Under the pieces are notes generated by a model that ran no database searches, had not been told where the DNA came from, and was given only the letters and a program-made list of their open reading frames with translations. Shown here piece after piece: positions 26,506 to 35,385 of a DNA stretch of 64,000 bases. The position numbers and the translations under genes were made by a program. Origin of the DNA: Parasphingorhabdus sp039968395. GTDB taxonomy: Bacteria; Pseudomonadota; Alphaproteobacteria; Sphingomonadales; Sphingomonadaceae. Each line of letters begins with the position of its first letter. Position 1 is the stretch's first letter. The DNA lies in contig NZ_JBDVPV010000004.1 in the NCBI RefSeq assembly GCF_039968395.1, positions 62,001 through 126,000 on the forward strand, written 5' to 3'.

Positions 26506-26539
26506 AAACGCGCGCGGTCCTGTTCACCGGACCGCTAAA

Positions 26540-26764
26540 TCAACCAGCTGTCTTGTCTTGCGTGGGGCTTTTATCGGAAGCCACTTCAGCTGGTTTACTG
26601 TCGATAGTCGGGGACGGACTCTGATCTTCTTCGGTTATGCCCTTTTTGAAGGACTTGATACCTTTGCCGACATCACCCATCATCTCGGAAATTCGGCCAC
26701 GTCCGAACAGGATCAGCACCAGCGCCGCTACAATTAAAATCTGCCAAATACTCGGTTGCATCAA
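26540..26764 (-). CDS. tatA: Twin-arginine translocase subunit TatA
   Basis: TatA oligomerises to form the protein-conducting part of the Tat system. The 74-residue protein has one membrane helix, the FGRGRISEMM hinge, and an amphipathic helix (GDVGKGIKSFKKG) followed by a short polar tail. Length is normal. It lies 34 bases before tatB and 25 after scpB, in one transcription unit with them. Confidence 0.95.
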   Translation of the reverse strand: MMQPSIWQILIVAALVLILFGRGRISEMMGDVGKGIKSFKKGITEEDQSPSPTIDSKPAEVASDKSPTQDKTAG

Positions 26765-26789
26765 AAATCTCCTGATCTATGCATCCTAC

Positions 26790-27521
26790 TTAGGCGCTTT
26801 CCTCAGCGTTTTCCAGTGACAGCGTGGTTTCAGACTCACTTTCTTCGTCCAAAGACGCGTTCACTATCGCTTCCGGGTGCCCAGCCGATTCAATAGCTTC
26901 TTCGGCTTCCATCTCCATCCGTTCCAGCGCGAGATCAACAGGATCCAGTAATCCCGCCGCTTTCAGGTCATCTATCCCCGGCAAATCCTTGCGACTTTGC
27001 AGGCCAAAATGTGTCAGGAATTCCGCAGTGGTTGCATAGATAAGCGGTCGACCGGGGACTTCCCGGCGCCCGGCAGGACGGACCCATCCCGCTTCCATCA
27101 GCACATCCAGCGTACCTTTGGCCACCTGGACGCCGCGGATAGCTTCGATTTCCGCCCGACTGACGGGTTCGTGATAGGCAATGATCGCAAGAGTTTCCAT
27201 TCCAGCCCGACTTAGTTTGCGCAATTCTGCACGTTCCCGGCGAAGCAAATGAGACAAATCATGGGCGGTCTGGAAGTGCCAGCGATCTCCTGCCCGGATC
27301 AACGTAACACCGCGCTCCGCATAGTCGCTCTCAAGACGCTTCAGCGTGGCCCGAATATCAATATCATCGCCAACGTAAAGCTTGATATCGGCTATTGTCA
27401 TTGGATTTTCGGAAGCGAATAAAGTCGCTTCGACGGCACGAATACCAACGTCGATTTCCCTTGCCGATTCAGTCGCGCCGTCCAGTATCAAGCTTTGATC
27501 TTCAGTCACATCTTCATCCAT
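26790..27521 (-). CDS. scpB: Segregation and condensation protein ScpB
   Basis: ScpB forms the SMC-kleisin complex with ScpA that compacts and separates the chromosome. The 243-residue protein is made of two winged-helix domains, with the conserved LSRAGMETLAIIAYHEPVSRAEIEAIRGV segment at the first and GRPLIYATTAEFLTHFGL at the second. ATG at 27521 is chosen over an in-frame GTG at 27524; it overlaps the scpA end by a few bases. The C-terminus is acidic. The gene precedes tatA. Confidence 0.95.
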   Translation of the reverse strand: MDEDVTEDQSLILDGATESAREIDVGIRAVEATLFASENPMTIADIKLYVGDDIDIRATLKRLESDYAERGVTLIRAGDRWHFQTAHDLSHLLRRERAELRKLSRAGMETLAIIAYHEPVSRAEIEAIRGVQVAKGTLDVLMEAGWVRPAGRREVPGRPLIYATTAEFLTHFGLQSRKDLPGIDDLKAAGLLDPVDLALERMEMEAEEAIESAGHPEAIVNASLDEESESETTLSLENAEESA

Positions 27522-28296
27522 CACTTTTTGCCTTCAGTCTGAGCGGCGCAAAACTTTCATCCTGACTCATCACAAGCTTTCCTTGCCGAGCGAGCTCGAG
27601 CGCCGCAACGAAACTTGATGCCAGTGCAGACTTGCGCAATTGCGGAGGCGCACCCGGGGGCAGAAAATCCCGAATATCCATCCAGTCAATCGCTTCACCA
27701 AGCATCAGTGACACCCGCGCCAAAGCATCTTCCAGCGTCATCACCAGACGCTGCTTGACGATATGCACGGCTGGTGCGCTTCTCAACTTCACCCGGCTAT
27801 AGGCAGAAATCAGGTCATAATATTCCGCCTGCCAATGCCGGTTTTTCACAACCCGCAAGCCTTCCGGTGCGCCGCGCGCAAAAACATCACGACCAACCCG
27901 ATCACGCGCCAGCAAACGCGCTCCCGCTTCTCGCATGGCATTGAGGCGTTCCAGCCGCATTTGCAATCGGAGTGCCAGCTCTTCCGGAGATGGATCAACT
28001 TCGGGATCCTTGGGCAACAGCAAGCCGGATTTCAGATAAGTCAGCCAGGCCGCCATCACCAAATAATCTGCCGCCAGCTCCAGTTTCAACGACTGCGCAT
28101 CGGCAATATATTTGAGATATTGCTGGACCAGCTCCAGAATGGAAATCTCGCGCAAATCGACTTTCTGATTGCGCGCGAGCGCCAGCAGCAAGTCAAGCGG
28201 CCCCTCCCATCCGTCGATGTTCAATGTCAGGGAGTCGTCATCATCCTGCACAGGCGAGGTAAAGAAAAAACTTTCTAGTTCAGTGGCTTCGGTCAT
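27514..28296 (-). CDS. scpA: Segregation and condensation protein ScpA (kleisin)
   Basis: ScpA is the kleisin that bridges the SMC heads and binds ScpB. The 260-residue protein has the N-terminal domain with GPLDLLLALARNQKVDLREISI and the helical region ADYLVMAAWLTYLKSGLLLP, and a C-terminal winged helix. ATG 28296 shares a base with the nagZ stop (TGATG) and is chosen over TTG at 28299. Its partner scpB follows directly. Confidence 0.96.
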   Translation of the reverse strand: MTEATELESFFFTSPVQDDDDSLTLNIDGWEGPLDLLLALARNQKVDLREISILELVQQYLKYIADAQSLKLELAADYLVMAAWLTYLKSGLLLPKDPEVDPSPEELALRLQMRLERLNAMREAGARLLARDRVGRDVFARGAPEGLRVVKNRHWQAEYYDLISAYSRVKLRSAPAVHIVKQRLVMTLEDALARVSLMLGEAIDWMDIRDFLPPGAPPQLRKSALASSFVAALELARQGKLVMSQDESFAPLRLKAKSDG

Positions 28297-29303
28297 CAAG
28301 CTACCGCCAATAGCGCATCACGCCGCGACAAGAGTTCTGCCAGTTCCGCATGCTGCCGATCAGTATTTTCTACTGCCATCGCGCGGTCGAGCCGCTGGCG
28401 CGAAACATCGGAAATATCATCAAGAAGTTGAACCGTGGCGACCATCTCATCCATCCGGCCCCAGCAATTGAGCGCAATGTCGCAACCGGCGGCTACCACG
28501 TCGCGGGCGCGAGACGGAACCTCACCCTTCAACGCTTTCATATCGAGATCATCAGAGAAAAGCAGGCCATCAAAACCAATTTCACCCCGAATGATATCGT
28601 TGATAACGATTGGAGACAGGCTGGCGCAACGGTCGTGGTCCCAGGCTTCGTAAACAATATGCGCGGTCATACCCATGGCGGCACCGGAAAGAGATCTGAA
28701 CGGAGCGATATCCGTCTCTAACTGTTCGCGCGAAGCCGACACGTGCGGCAGTTCCATATGGCTGTCGACAACCGCCCGGCCATGGCCCGGCATATGCTTG
28801 ACCACGCTCACGACCCCGCCTTGTTTCTGACCATCAATAACAGCACGGCCAAGAGCCGCGACCTGCATGGGATCACTGCCCATGGCGCGATCACCAATAG
28901 CATCAACCGTTTCGGGCTGTCTGACATCAAGCAGCGGTAAGCAATTCACGGTTACGCCAACTTCAGAGAGGCTTTCAGCAATCGCTTGCGCGTTCAACCG
29001 AGCAGCTTCGATCGCCGTTGCCGGAGCAATATCGTACAGCCGGGAAAATATCTCACCGGAAGGGAATTTGGGCCAGACAGGCTCTTTCATTCGTGCAACA
29101 CGGCCGCCCTCTTGATCGATCAGTATCGCCAGGTTCTCGCGACCGTGAAGGGCACGCAATTCGTCCGTCAGTGCGAGCAGCTGCTGCTTGTTCTCAATAT
29201 TTCGTCCAAAAATGATATAGCCTGCAGGATCGCTGTCTTTGAAAAACGCCTTTTCATCTGCGGTCAGCCTCAAACCTGACGTCCCGAAAATTACCGGTTT
29301 CAC
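28296..29303 (-). CDS. nagZ: Beta-N-acetylhexosaminidase NagZ
   Basis: NagZ removes GlcNAc from anhydro-muropeptides in the cytoplasm, part of peptidoglycan recycling. The 335-residue glycoside hydrolase family 3 protein has DQEGGRVARMK (about 63-73), the family KHMPGHG motif with the flexible catalytic loop (histidine in GRAVVDSH), and the SDDLDMKAL segment holding the nucleophile aspartate. It starts with GTG at 29303, preceded by a GAGG ribosome site. The SPOR gene upstream also acts on peptidoglycan. Confidence 0.95.
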   Translation of the reverse strand: MKPVIFGTSGLRLTADEKAFFKDSDPAGYIIFGRNIENKQQLLALTDELRALHGRENLAILIDQEGGRVARMKEPVWPKFPSGEIFSRLYDIAPATAIEAARLNAQAIAESLSEVGVTVNCLPLLDVRQPETVDAIGDRAMGSDPMQVAALGRAVIDGQKQGGVVSVVKHMPGHGRAVVDSHMELPHVSASREQLETDIAPFRSLSGAAMGMTAHIVYEAWDHDRCASLSPIVINDIIRGEIGFDGLLFSDDLDMKALKGEVPSRARDVVAAGCDIALNCWGRMDEMVATVQLLDDISDVSRQRLDRAMAVENTDRQHAELAELLSRRDALLAVA

Positions 29304-29427
29304 GGGCCGACCTCAAGAAATGGGCGCAGGAACAAATTGCAAATCATAACCGGAATACCATGGGCAAAAGACCTGGGCCGGTAAAGCAGAAAGCGCCGTT
29401 ATCCACAGCGAATCCCCTGATGTTCCG

Positions 29428-30057
29428 TTATCGGACGACCAGACAGCTTTCACCGGCAGCTTTCAGGCTGTTACAAACCTGTTGAGCCTGCGCAACGCTG
29501 GGCGCCACGGCATTGAGCCGATATATGGGACTTCCTTCAACAGAACCGCGTACAATTTTCTTGGGCAGCGAACCGATATCGGTGAAGCGCCGTGCAAAAC
29601 CGGCCCAGCTGCGGTCCGCCATAGCCGCTGTGCTAAACGCGCCCAGCTGGATCATGGCGCTGCCCGGTGCATTGGGTGCTTCGGGTTTACGTACCGGGGC
29701 TTCCACGGGTGCACTGGTGCCAAGCTTCGCGTTGGTATCCTTGCCTTCGCTGGCCGCGAAGCTTGCATCGCCTTCGCCTTCAAACTGCCGGGCCTGAGGA
29801 TCATCAGGGCGAACCTTATAGTCGCCTTCCTGTGCCGCAATCAGTTCGCCGCTACCGTCCAGGCCGTCATTGTCCCGATTCTGCAACCAGTAAACACCGC
29901 CAACAATGCCGCCTAGCAGAAGCAAGCCAGCCAGCACGAATAATGCAACACGGACGGGTGAATATTCGCCGTCATCATCATAGTCATCCGCAGATTCCAG
30001 CCAAGGCAGACGATCTTCATCATCCAGATCCAGACTATCGCGATTACCTTCGGACAT
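29428..30057 (-). CDS. SPOR-domain membrane protein
   Basis: The 209-residue protein has an acidic cytoplasmic N-terminus (about 1-32), one membrane helix (about 34-57), a flexible linker with Asp, Glu and Pro, and a C-terminal SPOR domain (about 130-209) with AMIQLGAFSTAAMADRSWAG and IYRLNAVAPSVAQAQQVC segments. SPOR domains bind denuded glycan strands at the division septum. The gene lies between argS and nagZ, the usual place in sphingomonads. No separate enzymatic domain is present. Confidence 0.9.
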   Translation of the reverse strand: MSEGNRDSLDLDDEDRLPWLESADDYDDDGEYSPVRVALFVLAGLLLLGGIVGGVYWLQNRDNDGLDGSGELIAAQEGDYKVRPDDPQARQFEGEGDASFAASEGKDTNAKLGTSAPVEAPVRKPEAPNAPGSAMIQLGAFSTAAMADRSWAGFARRFTDIGSLPKKIVRGSVEGSPIYRLNAVAPSVAQAQQVCNSLKAAGESCLVVR

Positions 30058-30110
30058 TCGACAAACTCCCCACTACCGGTCACTAACCTAAGCGCAATTC
30101 TGACACATGC

Positions 30111-31832
30111 CTACATATTGTCGGCAGCCTCAACACCCATTAGCGCCAAACCGTTACGAATTGTTTGCCCGATATTTTTAACTAAGAAAAGCCTCGCAGA
30201 CGTCGTTTGAGGATCATTAACCATCAGGATCCGCCTGTCAGGCCGATCATTGCCCAAATTATAAAATGCATGAAACGCTGCTGCGAGGTCGTTCAAATAG
30301 AAAGCGACTCGATGTGGCTCGCGATTTTGCGCCGCTGATTCGACAATTCTCGGGAATTGCGCTGCCAGTTTCACCAGTTCGAGATCTTCTCCATCCAGCT
30401 TTGTCAGATCTGCATCAGACGGATAAATTTCTTCTTCCGCCGCTTTGCGCAGTATCGATTGTATCCGGGCATGTGCATATTGGACATAAAATACCGGGTT
30501 GTCCCGTGATGCTTCGGTGACTTTAGCAAAGTCAAAATCCATCTGTGCGTCGGCTTTGCGGGTCAGCATCGTAAACCGTACGGCATCCTTGCCCACTTCG
30601 TCGACCATATCGGCGATCGTGACAAAGTTTCCTGAACGCTTCGACATTTTTTCAGGCTCACCATTACGCAACAAGCGCACCATCTGGACGAGCTTGACGT
30701 CAAACTTGGTCTTGCCCCGAGTGAGCGCAGCAACCGCTGCCTTGATCCGTTTCACAGTTCCGGAATGATCCGCACCCCAAATATCAATCAGTTCATCAGC
30801 ATCCTGCGCTTTCTGGAAATGATAAGCGAGATCACCGCCAAAATAGGTCCAGCGGCCGTTTGATTTTTTGATCGGCCGATCCTGATCATCACCAAATTGC
30901 GTAGATCGGAAAAGCGGCAACTCGACCGCCTCCCAATCATCAATGGTCTTACCTTTCGGCTTTTCCAGCACGCCGTCATAAACCAGATCACGCGCCCGCA
31001 GCTCGGCTTCCGCCGCATCTGCCTTTCCGGCTTCATGCAACTCAGCTTCAGATGAAAAGACATCATGCTTGATACCAAGCAATGCGAGATCGGAGCGGAT
31101 CATGTCCATCATTCCGGAAACCGCGGCTTTGCGGAAAATCGGAAGCCACTCTTCGACGGGGGCATTTACATATTGATCACCGAACTGCTGTGCCAATGCC
31201 GAGCCCACAGGTTTCAAATATTCTCCGGGATAAAGCCCCTCGGGAATGACCATAATCGTTTCGCCCAAGGCTTCCCGATAACGAATATGAGCCGATTCTG
31301 CGAGAATATCGACTTGCGCGCCGGCATCATTCACATAATATTCGCGGATCACCTTGTGGCCGATAGCCTCTAGCAGATCAGCCAGTGCGTCGCCGACAAC
31401 GGCACCCCGACAATGGCCCATATGCATTGGACCGGTGGGATTGGCGGAGACATATTCCACGTTAACAGTGACGCCCTTCCCTTTGGTGGATCGCCCATAT
31501 TCGCTGCTTTGCGCCGCTATTTCGTTCAGTTCTTCGATCAAGACGCTATCACTGACCCGCAGATTGATGAATCCCGGCCCTGCGATTTCCGCAGTTTTGA
31601 CATCATCAAGCGTCTTGAGCTTCTCGGTGATCTTTTCCGCCAGATCACGTGGCTTCATGCCAGCTGCTTTCGACAGAACCATGGCAGCATTGGTCGACAA
31701 ATCGCCGTGAGCCGGATCGCGCGGAGGCTCCAACGTCACATTTTTACGATCCAGATCTGCCGGTAACACTGCATCGGTTGCCAGATGGTCTAGCGCTTCA
31801 TCAACATGCCGCTGAAATTTTTGGAACAACAT
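30111..31832 (-). CDS. argS: Arginyl-tRNA synthetase
   Basis: ArgRS charges tRNA-Arg with arginine and ATP. The 573-residue class I synthetase has the N-terminal additional domain, the HMGH form of the HIGH motif (NPTGPMHMGH), the KMSKRSGNFVT signature and a DALR-type anticodon-binding domain at the C-terminus (ending near AADNM). ATG at 31832 is preferred over an in-frame TTG at 31844. It heads the run argS-SPOR-nagZ-scpA-scpB-tatABC. Confidence 0.97.
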   Translation of the reverse strand: MLFQKFQRHVDEALDHLATDAVLPADLDRKNVTLEPPRDPAHGDLSTNAAMVLSKAAGMKPRDLAEKITEKLKTLDDVKTAEIAGPGFINLRVSDSVLIEELNEIAAQSSEYGRSTKGKGVTVNVEYVSANPTGPMHMGHCRGAVVGDALADLLEAIGHKVIREYYVNDAGAQVDILAESAHIRYREALGETIMVIPEGLYPGEYLKPVGSALAQQFGDQYVNAPVEEWLPIFRKAAVSGMMDMIRSDLALLGIKHDVFSSEAELHEAGKADAAEAELRARDLVYDGVLEKPKGKTIDDWEAVELPLFRSTQFGDDQDRPIKKSNGRWTYFGGDLAYHFQKAQDADELIDIWGADHSGTVKRIKAAVAALTRGKTKFDVKLVQMVRLLRNGEPEKMSKRSGNFVTIADMVDEVGKDAVRFTMLTRKADAQMDFDFAKVTEASRDNPVFYVQYAHARIQSILRKAAEEEIYPSDADLTKLDGEDLELVKLAAQFPRIVESAAQNREPHRVAFYLNDLAAAFHAFYNLGNDRPDRRILMVNDPQTTSARLFLVKNIGQTIRNGLALMGVEAADNM

Positions 31833-31907
31833 AGTTTCACTCAATCCGTCAAAAGGCCAATCAGCCCAACAGAATCAAGCTGAATCAATCGTCAAAGGCA
31901 CAAACCT

Positions 31908-32567
31908 TCATCGCGTCGCGTTATATTGCAATTGCTCGGAGGTTAACTGAAAACCAACCAGCAACTCAAAAGATGCACGGGCAACAGCGGCGCGAACAGC
32001 TGGATCTGCGAGGGGATCCAATGCCGCATCCGGGTCTCCCGGCTTGCGTCGCCGGGTAATACGTTCGACGACATCATCCGGCAACCGTGCTGATGCTGCG
32101 TCAACATAAGCTCCGGCTTTACCAGATGCACTCGCACGGTAGGCACCATCAGCAAATTGCAGCGTTACATTTTTAACGCGCTTGGCGACGACAGCCGTGC
32201 CGCCTTGAACAACAGTGGAGAAATAAGGAATGGTAACGGTGCGCGCTCCTTCAGGGCGAGACCGCACTGCGTAGACATCAAATGACGCTTCGCTGTAAAT
32301 TCTGGCTGATTCATTGTTACAAGTGGAGCGCACGTTGGTAATGTTCGCAACAACATCAATTGCGCTTGCATCTGTACTACCCGCCGGACTGAAGATCGTG
32401 ATATCTCCGGTATGATCAGGGACAGCCACTGCCGGACAGCCTGTTCTGGTAATCGAAACGCCGACTCCGGTACTCACATCCAGCGCGCCATCTTGCGCAC
32501 AACCGGACAGCGTGACCGCCATTACACTAGCGAACATTGGATATTTCATGCGGCCATTCAATTTCAT
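31908..32567 (-). CDS. Probable lipoprotein of unknown function
   Basis: The 219-residue product begins with a basic start, a hydrophobic stretch and the lipobox LSGC near residue 22-25, so it is probably an envelope lipoprotein. The rest contains GAYVDAASARLPDDVVERITRR and beta-rich segments without a family I recognise. ATG at 32567 is chosen because an AAGGATC ribosome site precedes it; a far-upstream start at 32663 would hide the lipobox. It is transcribed away from ispH, and the gap between them (about 157 bases) should hold both promoters. Confidence 0.7.
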   Translation of the reverse strand: MKLNGRMKYPMFASVMAVTLSGCAQDGALDVSTGVGVSITRTGCPAVAVPDHTGDITIFSPAGSTDASAIDVVANITNVRSTCNNESARIYSEASFDVYAVRSRPEGARTVTIPYFSTVVQGGTAVVAKRVKNVTLQFADGAYRASASGKAGAYVDAASARLPDDVVERITRRRKPGDPDAALDPLADPAVRAAVARASFELLVGFQLTSEQLQYNATR

Positions 32568-32724
32568 GCTTGATCCTTGCGTTTGTTCCCTGATGACACC
32601 CATATGGAGGGCGCACATGATTTGGGTTTTGCAACCCTTATCTGTGCCTTTAATGCGGTGCAACCGTCCATAAGATGAACAGATGGGCTTTTCGCCAACC
32701 CGGTTTTTCCCTAAGGCACTGACT

Positions 32725-33684
32725 ATGACTGACTCGAAAATACAAAAGCGGCAGATAAGCTTGCTTGTAGCCGCCCCCAGAGGTTTTTGCGCCGGCGTTG
32801 ATCGCGCGATAAAAATCGTCGAACTCGCGATCGAAAAATACGGCCCACCAGTCTATGTCCGGCACGAAATCGTGCACAACCGGTATGTCGTAGATAACTT
32901 GCGTGAACTCGGAGCCGTTTTTGTTGAAGAGCTTGATGAGGTCCCAGATGGGGTTCCCGTCGTTTTTTCCGCACACGGCGTGCCAAAGGCTGTTCCGCAC
33001 AAAGCCGAAGAACGTGGTCTGGAGTATCTCGATGCAACATGCCCTCTGGTATCCAAAGTTCATCGCCAGGCAGAGCGTCAGGTCGAGGCTGGTCGCCATA
33101 TTCTTTTCGTAGGTCACGCCAATCATCCCGAAGTCATCGGAACATTTGGTCAGGTTGAGGATGGACATATGACGCTGGTCGAAACGCTGGACGACGTCGC
33201 GGCCTTGAATCCCGATGATCCTGACAAATTGGCTTTCCTGACTCAAACCACGCTTTCTGTGGACGATACTCAAGCAATTATCGAAGCATTGCAAAAACGC
33301 TTTCCGGACATCGTTGGTCCCAAGGGCGAGGACATTTGCTACGCAACGTCCAATCGGCAGGATGCCGTGAAGCAGATTGCGGCCTCATGTCAGCTGGTTC
33401 TGGTCATCGGAGCCCCCAACAGTTCCAACAGCCTGCGACTTGTCGAAGTCGCGGAACGGGAAGGTGCAACATCCTATTTGATCCAGAGAGCAGATGAAAT
33501 TGATATGAGCTGGTTCGATGGCGTCACCGCTCTCGGATTGACGGCAGGAGCTTCGGCACCAGAGATTCTGGTTCGTGAAGTAAAAAACCGGCTCGCCGAA
33601 CATTTCACGATAGATGAACAAAAAATCAGAACTGCCGATGAAAATATGGTCTTCAAGCTCCCGCGTGGCCTGGAAACAGCTTGA
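32725..33684 (+). CDS. ispH: 4-hydroxy-3-methylbut-2-enyl diphosphate reductase IspH
   Basis: IspH makes IPP and DMAPP in the last step of the MEP isoprenoid pathway, with a [4Fe-4S] cluster. The 319-residue protein has its three cluster cysteines in APRGFCAGVDRA, DATCPLVSKVH and ICYATSNRQ, the substrate-binding histidines (RHEIVHN, HANHPEV), and the GASAPE segment. ATG at 32725 begins the family sequence; the open frame extends upstream to 32683 without conserved residues. It is the first gene of ispH-thrB-rnhA. Confidence 0.96.
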   Translation: MTDSKIQKRQISLLVAAPRGFCAGVDRAIKIVELAIEKYGPPVYVRHEIVHNRYVVDNLRELGAVFVEELDEVPDGVPVVFSAHGVPKAVPHKAEERGLEYLDATCPLVSKVHRQAERQVEAGRHILFVGHANHPEVIGTFGQVEDGHMTLVETLDDVAALNPDDPDKLAFLTQTTLSVDDTQAIIEALQKRFPDIVGPKGEDICYATSNRQDAVKQIAASCQLVLVIGAPNSSNSLRLVEVAEREGATSYLIQRADEIDMSWFDGVTALGLTAGASAPEILVREVKNRLAEHFTIDEQKIRTADENMVFKLPRGLETA

Positions 33685-34643
33685 TGGCGGTTTATACGCG
33701 GGTAGCATCTGAAGAAATAGAAACGTTCCTGCAGCAATATGAAGTGGGCACGCTGGTTTCGGCGAAAGGCATTGCCGAAGGTGTTGAAAACAGCAACTAT
33801 CTGATTGAAACCACAAAAGACCGATTCATACTGACTCTCTACGAGAAACGAGTTGACCCTGAAGATTTGCCTTTTTTTCTGGGCTTGCTGGATGATCTGC
33901 AACGGGCCGGGTTGCCCGTACCGCCTGCGATAAAGGACCGTCACGGCCAACAAATCCAGCAGCTCGCTGGAAGAACAGCCTGTCTGATCCAGTTTCTTCC
34001 CGGTGTGTCAGTATCTCATCCGACACCAGGTCAGGCTAAGGCCGCAGGCCAAGCACTGGCGAAGATGCACGAGGCAACCCTGAACTATGAACCGCGCCGT
34101 ACAAATGACATGGGTCTCGCGAGCTGGGCCAGACTGGCGAACGATTGCGGGGAAGCGGAGTTGGACAAAATTGAAGTGGGTTTGGCTGACATTATTTCCA
34201 GCGAGCTCCGATTTCTTGAGCAGCACTGGCCAAAAGATCTCACCGTCTCGGCCATTCATGCGGACCTGTTCCCGGATAACGTGCTGATGCTCGGCGACGA
34301 AGTGACAGGCGTGATTGATTTCTATTTCAGCTGCACCGACTTCACGGCCTATGACGTAGCGGTTACTCACGCTGCCTGGTGTTTTTCCGACGACGGATCG
34401 GTCTATCAGGAAAGCCTGTCTGCTGCGCTGATGGCCGGGTATCATCACGCACGCCCGATCATGGCAAATGAATTCGCTGCCCTGCCCATTTTGGCTCGCG
34501 GAGCAGCACTTCGTTTCTTGCTGACGCGCGCCTATGACTGGATCAACACACCGCCCGAAGCGCTGGTGACCCGCAAGGATCCGATGGCGTTTTTGAATCG
34601 GTTGCGGTTTTATCAGAACAATGCGGACGCTTTCACGCTGTGA
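33684..34643 (+). CDS. thrB: Homoserine kinase (ThrB, aminoglycoside-phosphotransferase fold)
   Basis: This 319-residue kinase phosphorylates homoserine in threonine synthesis. It belongs to the APH/choline-kinase fold type of ThrB found in alphaproteobacteria, with GIAEGVENSNYLIET (nucleotide loop), catalytic AIHADLFPDNVL (the HxDxxxxN motif) and VIDFYFSC with the metal-binding aspartate. ATG at 33684 shares a base with the ispH stop (TGATG). The GTG of rnhA overlaps its stop. The ispH-thrB-rnhA order supports the call. Confidence 0.94.
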   Translation: MAVYTRVASEEIETFLQQYEVGTLVSAKGIAEGVENSNYLIETTKDRFILTLYEKRVDPEDLPFFLGLLDDLQRAGLPVPPAIKDRHGQQIQQLAGRTACLIQFLPGVSVSHPTPGQAKAAGQALAKMHEATLNYEPRRTNDMGLASWARLANDCGEAELDKIEVGLADIISSELRFLEQHWPKDLTVSAIHADLFPDNVLMLGDEVTGVIDFYFSCTDFTAYDVAVTHAAWCFSDDGSVYQESLSAALMAGYHHARPIMANEFAALPILARGAALRFLLTRAYDWINTPPEALVTRKDPMAFLNRLRFYQNNADAFTL

Positions 34644-35095
34644 CGAATTCGCAGCATGTCGAGATTGCCACGGATGGCGCCTGCAAGGGAAATCCCGGAC
34701 CGGGAGGCTGGGGCGCGATTATCCGCTATAACGGGCATGAAAAGGAAATATCCGGAAGCGAGCCAGAGACAACCAACAACCGGATGGAACTTCGCGCGGC
34801 GATCGAGGCGTTAAACACGCTTAAACGTCCATGCCAGGTAAAACTGTCGATCGATAGCACCTACGTCAAGGATGGCATCACGCAATGGGTTCATAACTGG
34901 CAAAAAAATGGCTGGCGCACGGCGGCCAAAAAACCTGTAAAGAATGCCGACCTCTGGCAAGACCTGTTAGAAGCGGTCAAACGCCACCAGATCGAATGGA
35001 TATGGGTAAAAGGCCATGCCGGTGACGCTGACAATGAACGCGCGGACCAGCTGGCTAGCGACGCCGCCCTCGATCAGATCAGGGGCGGCGCCTGA
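34640..35095 (+). CDS. rnhA: Ribonuclease HI
   Basis: RNase HI cuts the RNA of RNA-DNA hybrids. The 151-residue protein has all four catalytic acidic residues in ATDGACKGNPGPGG, NNRMELRA, SIDSTYVKDG and GHAGDADNERAD. The start is GTG at 34640, overlapping the thrB stop as GTGA, so the two are translationally coupled. Length is normal for the family. Confidence 0.96.
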   Translation: MTNSQHVEIATDGACKGNPGPGGWGAIIRYNGHEKEISGSEPETTNNRMELRAAIEALNTLKRPCQVKLSIDSTYVKDGITQWVHNWQKNGWRTAAKKPVKNADLWQDLLEAVKRHQIEWIWVKGHAGDADNERADQLASDAALDQIRGGA

Positions 35096-35110
35096 ATTTC
35101 TCAGCCAAGT

Positions 35111-35287
35111 TTAGCTGTTATCTTCGATTTCAGCATTGGGGCCATTCTTCAAAATCGATTTGATCGCATTTTTAGCACTGGCCTTGCTCGAATAACCTTC
35201 GGTTGAAAACATGATTTCGCTGTTATGTTTGAAGCGAACTCTGAATTCACCCTTCTTGTCTTTATAAATTTCAAACTTGTGCGCCAT
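35111..35287 (-). CDS. YegP-like DUF1508 protein
   Basis: The 58-residue product is one DUF1508 unit: FEIYKDKKGEFRVRFKHN, then GYSSKASAKNAIKSI. Family members are small single- or double-unit proteins of unknown function. ATG at 35287 is chosen because the conserved repeat begins right after it; the frame extends upstream to 35359 with no family residues. It stands convergent to rnhA, 15 bases away. Confidence 0.85.
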   Translation of the reverse strand: MAHKFEIYKDKKGEFRVRFKHNSEIMFSTEGYSSKASAKNAIKSILKNGPNAEIEDNS

Positions 35288-35385
35288 AAGCCTCATCTCC
35301 TTTTTGGGTCGCCAGTCTGGACGACGGATTTTTATTGCCTGTTCAAAAGGCAGGCGCAAACGAAAAATTGTAAAACCTGAACCGG

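Noticed and set aside
29399..29407. TTATCCACA DnaA-box match
   Set aside because: A single box between nagZ and the SPOR gene with no cluster or AT-rich unwinding region; not evidence for an origin.
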